Below, one piece after another: positions 1 to 5,833 of a stretch of DNA of 5,837 bases (position 1 is the stretch's first letter; each line of letters starts with the position of its first letter). Both the position numbers and the translations under genes were made by a program. The notes beneath the pieces were generated by a model. The model did not search any database. It was not told the DNA's origin and saw only the letters and a list, made by a program, of their open reading frames with translations. This stretch comes from Chloroflexota bacterium (GTDB taxonomy: Bacteria; Chloroflexota; Dehalococcoidia; Lucifugimonadales; JADFKI01), in contig JADFKI010000240.1 in assembly GCA_022565015.1 (NCBI GenBank), forward strand, positions 1 to 5,837. Reading direction: 5' to 3'.

Positions 1-49
1 AAGTGGAAGACGGCGGCCTGTTTTGTTTTCTTTCCGCAGATTTGCGCAT

Positions 50-77
50 TTGGCGACACTGTGTCGACATCTATGGT
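50..77 (+). promoter_or_regulatory. Possible promoter with palindromic operator in the spacer
   Basis: A -35-like TTGGCG (50-55, 4 of 6 consensus matches) and a -10-like TATGGT (72-77, 4 of 6) are separated by 16 bp. Most of that spacer is occupied by the perfect inverted repeat CGACACTGTGTCG (54-66, 6-bp arms around one T), which overlaps a second short palindrome, TGTCGACA (62-69). A dimeric repressor bound here would block RNA polymerase, and the position suits control of the NIPSNAP and amidohydrolase genes downstream. The repeat is seen directly. The promoter assignment and the operator role are inference, and both hexamers are weak. Confidence 0.3.
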
Positions 78-165
78 AGGGTGCAAAAAAGTAGGTAAAT
101 TCTTAGGCTGAGCGGCGCGAGCACGGTCCGGTTTCCCCCGCCATTACGGAACTCGAGTATGAGCA

Positions 166-426
166 GTGGCCCAATTCTCAGCAGCTCCGTTTCAGTCCTC
201 CAGAGGCCTGGCCATAGCCGGAAGCTTTGTCAGTCCGGAAGAGGACGACCTATACGTATGGATTCGCCGGTTCGAGGACGCGTCCGACAAGGGGAGGCTC
301 TACGAGGCAGTCTACCAGTCGGACACCTGGAGGAACGAGATATCTCCGAAGATTCCCGACATGGTGGCAGGGGAGAAGATCGTCGCGAGGCGAATCGAGC
401 CAACGTCAAAGTCGGTTTTTCGGTAG
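166..426 (+). CDS. NIPSNAP family protein, N-terminally truncated or frameshifted
   Basis: This 86-residue product begins with GTG and resembles the C-terminal three quarters of a NIPSNAP-type (dimeric alpha-beta barrel) small protein. The family-like stretches are PFQSSRG (residues 8-14), GSFVSPEEDDLYVWIRRF (19-36), RLYEAVYQSDTW (44-55), NEISPKIPDM (57-66) and EKIVARRIEPT (70-80). As I recall the family, full members are about 100-110 residues and open with a strand like YELR-Y. That part is absent here: an in-frame TGA lies at 160-162, just before the GTG, and no good ribosome-binding site precedes it. Reading the +2 frame upstream gives ITELEYEQW (143-169), which would join smoothly to AQFSAAPFQ if one G were added near 167-170. 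So this may be a broken gene or an assembly error. The role of small bacterial NIPSNAP proteins is poorly known, and no catalytic residue can be assigned. The amidohydrolase gene follows after 39 bp and is probably co-transcribed. Confidence 0.6.
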   Translation: MAQFSAAPFQSSRGLAIAGSFVSPEEDDLYVWIRRFEDASDKGRLYEAVYQSDTWRNEISPKIPDMVAGEKIVARRIEPTSKSVFR

Positions 427-465
427 ACGGGCCTCTTCCGATTCGCTCGCGGCGTTGAATAGATA

Positions 466-2025
466 ATGGCATCGGCTGAGCTCCCCCCGGACCTCGTAAT
501 GACCAACGCCAGGGTCATTACGATGGACGACTCCCGTGCGCCCGTCGAGGCCGTGGCCATGAGCGGCGGCAAGATAGCATGGCTCGGTACCGCGGATGAA
601 GCGAAACGTCGTTTTGCGGGCATCGGGAGGGTCATCGACTGCGCCGGCAAGGCGCTCCTTCCAGGGTTCGTCGATGCCCACTTCCATCTCGCCGCCTACG
701 CATCGAGCCTCGTGGCAATCGATTGCACGCCCGCCGCCGTCTCGTCCATCTCCGACATCAAGCGAGCGGTAGCCTACGAGGCCGCCAGATCGGCGACCGG
801 AAGCTGGATTCGCGGCCACGGCTACGATGAGTTCCACCTCGCCGAGCGTCGCCACCCAACCCGTTGGGAGCTTGACGAGGCCGCGCCGGACCATCCTGTC
901 AGGCTCACGCATCGATCGGGACACGCCTCCGTGCTCAATACGAGAGCGCTGGAAGCGGTCGGGATCTCCAACGAGTTTCCAGAGCCACCCTCAGCCACGA
1001 TCGACAGAGACCCGACCAGCGGCGAGATTAGCGGCGTGCTGCTGGAAATGGAGGAGTACCTCCACGACCACATGCCCAGGCTGCCTGCCGAGGAGTACGA
1101 ACGAGGGCTCCGCCTCGCCGAGGAGAGGCTGCTCTCCTACGGCATCACCAGCCTTCAGGACGCCTCGGCGACAAACGATCTTGGCCGATGGTCCGAGCTA
1201 AGCAAGACAAAGGCCGACGGGAAATTCAGGCCAAACATCAGCATGATGCCGGGCTGGAGACACCTGATGGATTTTGTTGACCACGGCCTACGGTTCGGCG
1301 GGGCAGGGGACCAGGTTGGCATCGGGCACGCCAAGATTGTGCTCACGCAGACGTCTGCGAGGCTTTATCCGGACTTCCAGGAGCTGTGCGCCATCGTTGA
1401 GGACGCTCACGAGCTTGGATTCCCTGTAGCGATACACGCCGTGGAGCGTGAGGCAGTCGATGCCGCCGTGAACGCACTGGCGCTGCACCGCCCGGCAGGC
1501 TCAGGCCGATTACCCGCTCCGGACCGAATCGAGCACTGCTCGGAAATCTCGGATGCGTCACTGGAGAAGCTAGCCCGGACGAAGGCCGTGATCGTGACGC
1601 AGCCCGGCTTTATCTACCACGGCGGTGACAGGTATCTGGCGGAGGTCGAGCTCGAAAGGCAGCGACTGCTCTATAGAATCGGGTCCCTCAAAAGGGCAGG
1701 CGTGACCGTAGCCGGCAGCTCGGACGCGCCCGTCATCGACCCCAATCCTCTGTATGGAGTCTACGGCGCCGTCGCTCGAAAGTCCGCAAGTGGGCGGGTT
1801 GTTGGTCCTGATGAAGTTGTTTCGAGGCTCGAAGCGCTTCATCTGTACACGTCGACGGCAGCGAGAGCCATCGGGCGCGAGTCTTCAGGAGGGAGAATAG
1901 CCGTCGGGGAAGCCGCGGACCTCGTACTGCTGGACGAGGACCCAACAGCCGTAAGCGATCATGAGCTTCTGAATCTACGCGTCGTCATGACCCTGATCGG
2001 CGGCCTGGTCGTATGGGAAGCCTAG
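466..2025 (+). CDS. YtcJ-type metal-dependent amidohydrolase (amidohydrolase family 3)
   Basis: A cytoplasmic hydrolase of 519 residues, close to the usual length of the YtcJ/NfdA-like branch of the amidohydrolase superfamily. No signal peptide is visible. The N-terminal beta-sandwich strand reads VMTNARVITMDD (11-22). The barrel follows, with the metal-binding HxH in LPGFVDAHFH (H72, H74). GHASVLNTRAL (152-162) is a family segment. Other likely metal-site residues are K290 (HAKIVL), H324 (VAIHAV), H357 (RIEHC) and D420 (GSSDAP). The C-terminal sandwich closes with GEAADLVLLDEDP (481-493). Members hydrolyse C-N bonds in amides, formamides or cyclic ureas, but the substrate cannot be read from sequence; the typical HAIGD motif is HAVER here. 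The start is the first ATG after an in-frame TAG at 460-462. No clear Shine-Dalgarno sequence precedes it, and the ATG at 499 is a less likely alternative. The family call is strong, the substrate unknown. Confidence 0.9.
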   Translation: MASAELPPDLVMTNARVITMDDSRAPVEAVAMSGGKIAWLGTADEAKRRFAGIGRVIDCAGKALLPGFVDAHFHLAAYASSLVAIDCTPAAVSSISDIKRAVAYEAARSATGSWIRGHGYDEFHLAERRHPTRWELDEAAPDHPVRLTHRSGHASVLNTRALEAVGISNEFPEPPSATIDRDPTSGEISGVLLEMEEYLHDHMPRLPAEEYERGLRLAEERLLSYGITSLQDASATNDLGRWSELSKTKADGKFRPNISMMPGWRHLMDFVDHGLRFGGAGDQVGIGHAKIVLTQTSARLYPDFQELCAIVEDAHELGFPVAIHAVEREAVDAAVNALALHRPAGSGRLPAPDRIEHCSEISDASLEKLARTKAVIVTQPGFIYHGGDRYLAEVELERQRLLYRIGSLKRAGVTVAGSSDAPVIDPNPLYGVYGAVARKSASGRVVGPDEVVSRLEALHLYTSTAARAIGRESSGGRIAVGEAADLVLLDEDPTAVSDHELLNLRVVMTLIGGLVVWEA

Positions 2026-2987
2026 GTCCTGCGAATCGTCACGTAGCCGACCAGCTCCTCCAAGGCGTCCCGAGACGGGTTGGCCGGTATCGTAGACAGC
2101 GCCTCCAATGATTTTGAGCTGTACTCTTTGGCCACCTGATATGCCTCTTCAATGACCGAGGCGTCCCGTATGAGGCTAATGGCCTCTTGGAGCAGGCTCG
2201 TGTCCTCTTTGTTCCGAAAGAAGTCAGATATCAGGGTACTTTGCGGATGCCGACGCATGGCCAGCAGGGTTGGCAGAGTAATGATCCCGTGCAGCAGGTC
2301 GTTTCCGACCGGTTTGCCGATCTCCTCTTCGGTCCCGTCGATGTCCAGAATGTCGTCCACGATCTGGAAGGCCATGCCGAGGTTACAAGAGTAGTCTTTG
2401 AGAGCCCTTACATCGGCGTCGCTCGCTCCGCTCAGAAGCGCCCCGGACTCTCCCGCCGTCGTAAACAGGGAGGCGGTCTTGTTATAGATTCGGTCCAGGT
2501 ACATCTCCATGGACTGGTCCGGGCTGAACGACACGGACATCTCTTGAAGCTCCCCGGCTGAGAGCTTCATTATCGTCTCCGCAAACCGCTTGATTACCCG
2601 GACGTCGACCGTATCGCAGACGAAAGTCGCGGAAGCGGCGAATAGGTAGTCTCCCACCAGGACCGCCGCGTTCCCCCCCCAGAGGTTGCTGACCGTCGCT
2701 CGACCCCTTCGCAGGTCGGAGTCGTCTACGGTGTCGTCATGAATGAGCGTCGCGATATGGAGCAGCTCGACGGCGGTGGCCATCGCATGGGTAATGCGCT
2801 CATCGTGATCGTGAAAGTTAGACGCCAGAAGCGTAAGGGCCGGCCTCACTCGCTTGCCGGGAGTCGCGAATATATGGTCGAGAAGGGTCGCCAGATATGG
2901 GAATCGGTCGGCCGCCATTCCCTTGAGACTCTCTCCAACATCTTGAAGGCGCTCTTGAACGGGCTCGAAAATGGACGTAGCCTGCAA
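2022..2987 (-). CDS. Long-chain polyprenyl diphosphate synthase (probable menaquinone side-chain synthase)
   Basis: A 321-residue trans-prenyltransferase that condenses isopentenyl diphosphate onto an allylic diphosphate. GKRVRP (44-49) binds diphosphate. The first aspartate-rich motif is DDTVD (84-88), followed by LRRG (92-95). K170-T171 and QIVDDILD (208-215) follow, the latter holding the second aspartate-rich motif, and GKPVGNDL (224-231) is conserved. The two residues at positions -5 and -4 before the first motif are A79-T80, small rather than aromatic, as in octaprenyl- and heptaprenyl-type enzymes. This favours a long chain (about C30-C50), such as a quinone tail, over farnesyl diphosphate. 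The exact length is not predictable, so I give no symbol (IspB- or HepT-like). The start is TTG at 2987, supported by an AGAGGT Shine-Dalgarno (2996-3001) 8 nt upstream. The gene follows metG after 19 bp. Its coding strand carries a run of eight G at 2673-2680. Confidence 0.93.
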   Translation of the reverse strand: MQATSIFEPVQERLQDVGESLKGMAADRFPYLATLLDHIFATPGKRVRPALTLLASNFHDHDERITHAMATAVELLHIATLIHDDTVDDSDLRRGRATVSNLWGGNAAVLVGDYLFAASATFVCDTVDVRVIKRFAETIMKLSAGELQEMSVSFSPDQSMEMYLDRIYNKTASLFTTAGESGALLSGASDADVRALKDYSCNLGMAFQIVDDILDIDGTEEEIGKPVGNDLLHGIITLPTLLAMRRHPQSTLISDFFRNKEDTSLLQEAISLIRDASVIEEAYQVAKEYSSKSLEALSTIPANPSRDALEELVGYVTIRRT

Positions 2988-2995
2988 TCGAATTT

Positions 2996-3001
2996 ACCTC
3001 T
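2996..3001 (-). promoter_or_regulatory. Shine-Dalgarno site deciding the TTG start of the prenyl synthase
   Basis: Read on the minus strand, AGAGGT lies 8 nt before the TTG at 2987, inside the 19-bp gap after the metG stop codon. No ATG lies in frame before residue 24, which would cut into the first helix, so this site supports the TTG start. It also suggests the gene is translated independently on a transcript shared with metG. Confidence 0.6.
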
Positions 3002-3006
3002 TGTCT

Positions 3007-4680
3007 CTATTCACTTTGACCAATTCGCAGTGCCTCAGCCTCGACCAGCTCCTCATCGAGCTTTGCGAATAGGGGCTCGGGTTTTTCCACTGGTTGCCCC
3101 GGCGACAGATCATCGTGGCTCCACGTCCACCCCGAATCTCGCACGCTGCCGGCGAATCCAAGCATCGTGTGAAGCCTCTCCGACGAAAATGGAATGAACG
3201 GGTAGAGTAGGGTCTTCAGGCAGTTGATGACCGACAGGGTCACCCAGAGCGTCCTTGCAGCGTCGGCCTTGTCGGACTTGACCGCACGCCAGGGCTCCTT
3301 CCGGTCCAGATATCGGTTTGCGGCATGCGCAAGCGACATAGCCGAGCCTAGCGCCGCGCGAAGGCGCACGACTTCTATGGATTCGCTGGTCTCCTGAAAC
3401 CTTCGTCTGGCCTCATCCAGCAGCTCATTTTCAGGGTCCCCGAGAGCACCAGGGTCGGGCGCCTTTCCATCGAAGTCGCGATACACCATCGAAAGCACAC
3501 GGTGTACGAGGTTGCCGTAGGTTGCCACGAGCTCGTCGTTGTTGCGCCTTACGTACTCGCGCCAAGAAAAATCCGAGTCCGACGTTTCGGGCATGCTCGC
3601 CGCGAGCACGTATCGAAGCGGGTCGGGCTCGTACTTGTCGAGATAGTCCGGCAGCCATACCGCCCAGTTGCGGCTGGTCGAGAACTGGGAGCCTTCGAGA
3701 TTCAAGTACTCGTTTGCGGGGACGTCGTACGGCAGGCTCAGACCGCCGTACCCCATGAGCATTGCGGGCCATATCACCGTGTGGAAGGGGATGTTATCCT
3801 TGCCCAGGAAGTAATACGCCCGGCACTCCTTCTGCCAAAAAGGCTTCCATCGGTCCGCGTCTCCGGAGGCCTCGGCCCACTCCTTGGAGGCCGAAAGATA
3901 GCCGATGACAGCCTCGAACCAGACGTAGAGGCGCTTATCTTCGTAGCCATCCAGGGGTAGGGGCACTCCCCACTTGATGTCCCTGGTGATAGCCCTGTCG
4001 CGTAGTCCGCCTTCCAGGAAGCTGATGGTGAAGTTGCGGACGTTGGGACGCCAATGCGTCTGCTCTCTGACCCACTCTAAGAGCGGCTTCTCGAATTCGC
4101 TAAGCTTCAGAAAAAAATGCTCGGTTTCCCGGATGACCGGCGCGTTTCCACAGATGCGACAGGCCATGCCGATGAGCTCCTGCGGGTCCAGGGTTCTGCC
4201 GCAGTTGTCGCACTGGTCTCCCCTGGCGTTGTCGAATCCGCAGTGCGGACACTTGCCCTCGACGTAACGGTCCGCCAGGAAGCGGCTGTCGGTCTCGCAG
4301 TAGGGCTGCCGCATGGTGTCCTTGTAGATGTGCCCCTGCTCCAACAGCTTGAGAAAGATATCCTGGGCTACTCTGGCATGGTTATCGGTATGTGTCGAGG
4401 TGAACAGGTCGAAGCTTATGCCCAGGCGCTTCCAGTTATCCAGGAACTCGGCCTGGTACTCACTCGTGACGTCCTCGGTCGTGACGCCCCTCTGCTCCGC
4501 GGTCAACGTAACGGGCGTGCCGTGAGCGTCGCTTCCCGACACCATGAGGACCTCATTGCCCTTCAAACGATGGTAGCGGGCAAAAATGTCGGCTGGGAGG
4601 TAGACACCGGCGACATGGCCAAGATGAATCGAGCCGTTGGCGTACGGCCATGCAACTGCAACAAGGATTCGCTCAGGCAT
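3007..4680 (-). CDS. metG: Methionine--tRNA ligase, short form without C-terminal dimerisation domain
   Basis: A class I aminoacyl-tRNA synthetase of 557 residues that charges elongator and initiator tRNA-Met in the cytoplasm. The Rossmann fold opens with AWPYANGSIHLGH (10-22), whose HLGH (19-22) is the HIGH signature. GSDAHGTP (49-56) is a family motif. The zinc-knuckle insertion has cysteines at C144, C147, C157, C160, C174 and C177, more than the four-cysteine Escherichia coli type. YVWFEAVIGY (252-261) and FLGKDNIPFH (291-300) line the active site. The KMSKS loop is QFSTS (332-336) followed by RNWAVW, so neither signature lysine is present. I recall FSTSRN-type loops in other bacterial MetRS, so this is probably a normal subtype. 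The anticodon-binding helical domain follows from about 380 to 530. The protein ends after PEPLFAKLDEE (534-544), without the Trbp111-like C-terminal domain of longer enzymes. The start is ATG at 4680; no clear Shine-Dalgarno sequence is visible. Confidence 0.97.
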   Translation of the reverse strand: MPERILVAVAWPYANGSIHLGHVAGVYLPADIFARYHRLKGNEVLMVSGSDAHGTPVTLTAEQRGVTTEDVTSEYQAEFLDNWKRLGISFDLFTSTHTDNHARVAQDIFLKLLEQGHIYKDTMRQPYCETDSRFLADRYVEGKCPHCGFDNARGDQCDNCGRTLDPQELIGMACRICGNAPVIRETEHFFLKLSEFEKPLLEWVREQTHWRPNVRNFTISFLEGGLRDRAITRDIKWGVPLPLDGYEDKRLYVWFEAVIGYLSASKEWAEASGDADRWKPFWQKECRAYYFLGKDNIPFHTVIWPAMLMGYGGLSLPYDVPANEYLNLEGSQFSTSRNWAVWLPDYLDKYEPDPLRYVLAASMPETSDSDFSWREYVRRNNDELVATYGNLVHRVLSMVYRDFDGKAPDPGALGDPENELLDEARRRFQETSESIEVVRLRAALGSAMSLAHAANRYLDRKEPWRAVKSDKADAARTLWVTLSVINCLKTLLYPFIPFSSERLHTMLGFAGSVRDSGWTWSHDDLSPGQPVEKPEPLFAKLDEELVEAEALRIGQSE

Positions 4681-4711
4681 AAATCATACGGTCCAATGCA
4701 CTCTGGTTTCG

Positions 4712-4739
4712 ATTGTACATGGTATCACAGACGCCCCAA
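4712..4739 (-). promoter_or_regulatory. Possible metG promoter
   Basis: On the minus strand, a -10-like TACAAT (4717-4712, 5 of 6 consensus matches) is preceded, after 16 bp, by a -35-like TTGGGG (4739-4734, 3 of 6). Transcription would start near 4705 and leave a leader of about 25 nt before the metG ATG. It lies in the 137-bp gap between rsmI and metG, the only gap in the minus-strand group large enough for an internal promoter. The motif is seen; its function is inferred. Confidence 0.3.
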
Positions 4740-4817
4740 CTGAGAGGTCTTTTTGGCCTGTAGTCGGGCAGCCAACACCTATAAGCAAGACAAGCCGCAA
4801 GAGTATCGAGCGGTCCT

Positions 4818-5678
4818 CTAATCGGCCGCCTTTTTGCCGGACTGTAGCCACATATCGTAGGCCTTGCGCCGCGATATTCCGGTGACGGCCGCGACGGCGG
4901 CTACGGCATCCCTTGCCCTTGCGCCCCTGTCTCTGTGCTCCTTCATCAGCTCGAGAATCGAGGCGTCGTCGGGGGCGCCTTCCCTCTCGGAGGCGGGAGC
5001 ACCCTCGATCACCAGCGTAAATTCGCCCCTTGGCTCGGTGAAGCGTTCGATCGATTCGGAGATTCTGCCGCGGAATATCTCCTCGTGCAGCTTCGTCAGC
5101 TCGCGGCAGACGGCGATGTTTCTGTCCCCCAGCGCCGACCTCATGTCTTCCAGGGCGGCGACAAGACGATGGGGTGCCTCGAAGGCGACGAGGGTCTTCT
5201 CCTCCAACGCCAGCGATTCCAACAGCCTCCGGCGCTCCGCCTTCTTTCGGGGCAAGAATCCAACATAGACGAAAGGGCCCTCCTGCAGGCCACTGACGGC
5301 GAGGGCCGCGGTGACAGCGGACGGACCCGGAATAGGCACGATGGTTGCGCCGGCGTCCGCGGCGGCAACAACGAGCTCGTTTCCAGGGTCGTTGACGCCC
5401 GGCGTTCCCGCGTCGCAAACGAGGGCCACGTCGCCTGAGCTCAGCGCGTTCAAGATCTCGGGAAGTCTCCTGGACTGGTTGTTCTCGTTGAAGCTGACCA
5501 GCGGAGTGTGGATGTCGTAGCGGCTGAGGAGCTTGCGAGTGACCCTCGTGTCTTCCGCCGCGACCAGTGCGACTTCGCGCAATATTCTCATGGCCCGAAG
5601 GGTAATGTCCTCCAGGTTGCCGATGGGAGTCGATACTATGTAGAGGGTTTTCATATTTGACGCCGAACTCGTTCGCAT
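4818..5678 (-). CDS. rsmI: 16S rRNA (cytidine-1402-2'-O)-methyltransferase
   Basis: A tetrapyrrole-methylase-fold enzyme that uses S-adenosylmethionine to methylate the ribose 2'-OH of C1402 in the decoding centre of 16S rRNA. RsmI motifs appear in order: TPIGNLEDIT (17-26), AEDTR (41-45), SFNENNQ (62-68), CDAGTPGVNDPG (88-99), PIPGPSA (115-121), GFLPRK (140-145), FEAPHR (166-171), RELTKLHEE (192-200) and GEFTLVIEG (218-226). Residues 240-286 form the small C-terminal helical domain usual in the family, ending in TGISRRKAYDMW (266-277). The length of 286 is normal. The start is uncertain: the ATG at 5678 gives the longest frame, but the ATG at 5654 (MKTLYIVSTPIGN) fits many relatives equally well, and neither has a good Shine-Dalgarno sequence. 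metG follows 137 bp downstream on the same strand. Confidence 0.96.
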   Translation of the reverse strand: MRTSSASNMKTLYIVSTPIGNLEDITLRAMRILREVALVAAEDTRVTRKLLSRYDIHTPLVSFNENNQSRRLPEILNALSSGDVALVCDAGTPGVNDPGNELVVAAADAGATIVPIPGPSAVTAALAVSGLQEGPFVYVGFLPRKKAERRRLLESLALEEKTLVAFEAPHRLVAALEDMRSALGDRNIAVCRELTKLHEEIFRGRISESIERFTEPRGEFTLVIEGAPASEREGAPDDASILELMKEHRDRGARARDAVAAVAAVTGISRRKAYDMWLQSGKKAAD

Positions 5679-5693
5679 CGCTGGCTGAAAACC

Positions 5694-5702
5694 ATTCTAG
5701 CA
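5694..5702 (-). promoter_or_regulatory. Possible extended -10 promoter for rsmI
   Basis: On the minus strand, TGCTAGAAT is an extended -10 element: a TG one base upstream of TAGAAT, which matches the consensus at 5 of 6 positions. No convincing -35 is seen, and extended -10 promoters do not always need one. Transcription would begin near 5687, leaving only about 9 nt before the ATG at 5678 but about 33 nt before the ATG at 5654. If this promoter is real, it favours the inner start. Confidence 0.25.
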
Positions 5703-5712
5703 GACCGACTTT

Positions 5713-5743
5713 CTGGCAGTATTATGTTATGCTGTACTAAAAT
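5713..5743 (+). promoter_or_regulatory. Possible promoter for the gene starting at 5834
   Basis: In the AT-rich part of the divergent intergenic region, TAAAAT (5738-5743, 5 of 6 -10 matches) lies 19 bp after CTGGCA (5713-5718, 4 of 6 -35 matches). An alternative is the extended -10 form TGTTATGCT (5725-5733). Either would give a leader of roughly 85-95 nt that includes the two hairpins at 5772-5804. The spacer is long and the choice between elements is unsettled, so confidence is low. Confidence 0.22.
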
Positions 5744-5771
5744 TGCGATTAAGGCTTCTAACTTACTTTGG

Positions 5772-5804
5772 GCTTCAGGGATGAAGCATCTTGAGGTACA
5801 AGAT
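5772..5804 (+). promoter_or_regulatory. Two tandem perfect hairpins in a 5' leader
   Basis: GCTTCA (5772-5777) pairs with TGAAGC (5782-5787) around the four-base loop GGGA, which fits the GNRA pattern. Directly after it, with no spacer, ATCTTG (5788-5793) pairs with CAAGAT (5799-5804) around AGGTA. Both stems are 6 bp without mismatch. They end 13 bases before the Shine-Dalgarno sequence of the next plus-strand gene. An extra GCTTC copy at 5754-5758 could compete for the 3' arm of the first hairpin. The complementarity is direct observation; a regulatory role is inferred. It matches no riboswitch class I recognise, and no U-tract follows, so it is not an intrinsic terminator. Confidence 0.4.
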
Positions 5805-5817
5805 AGCGGGTGTCCCC

Positions 5818-5824
5818 AAGGAGG
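5818..5824 (+). promoter_or_regulatory. Strong Shine-Dalgarno site for the gene at the right edge
   Basis: AAGGAGG is a near-perfect anti-16S match, 9 nt before the ATG at 5834. It is the strongest ribosome-binding site in the window and supports a real plus-strand gene start there, although only four bases of that gene are visible. Confidence 0.7.
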
Positions 5825-5833
5825 ATTCAGAAT

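Noticed and set aside
20..37. T-rich tract near the left edge, possibly the tail of a terminator of an upstream gene
   Set aside because: Any stem would lie mostly outside the window, and no adequate stem is visible in bases 1-19.
406..924. A 172-codon open frame on the minus strand antisense to the amidohydrolase 5' end
   Set aside because: It has no motifs, and the plus-strand amidohydrolase with its HxH motif accounts for this region.
4117..4743. A 208-codon open frame on the plus strand antisense to metG
   Set aside because: It is entirely complementary to a confident metG gene, has no family resemblance, and its codon pattern is explained by the opposite strand.
4745..4765. Possible rho-independent terminator between rsmI and metG (AGGTC-TTTTT-GGCCT)
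   Set aside because: The arms pair over only about 4 of 5 bases with a mismatch, and the T/A tract is in the loop rather than after the stem.
4684..5418. A 244-codon open frame on the minus strand overlapping rsmI and the rsmI-metG gap
   Set aside because: It is rich in arginine and glycine, has no recognisable motif, and lies out of frame over the well-conserved rsmI gene. It is a shadow of high-GC coding sequence.
5772..5804. Mini-ykkC (guanidine-II) riboswitch, suggested by two tandem hairpins before a ribosome-binding site
   Set aside because: That class needs ACGR-type loops in both hairpins; here the loops are GGGA and AGGTA.
5808..5817. A third small hairpin GGG-TGT-CCC next to the ribosome-binding site
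   Set aside because: A 3-bp stem with a 3-base loop is too weak to support on its own.
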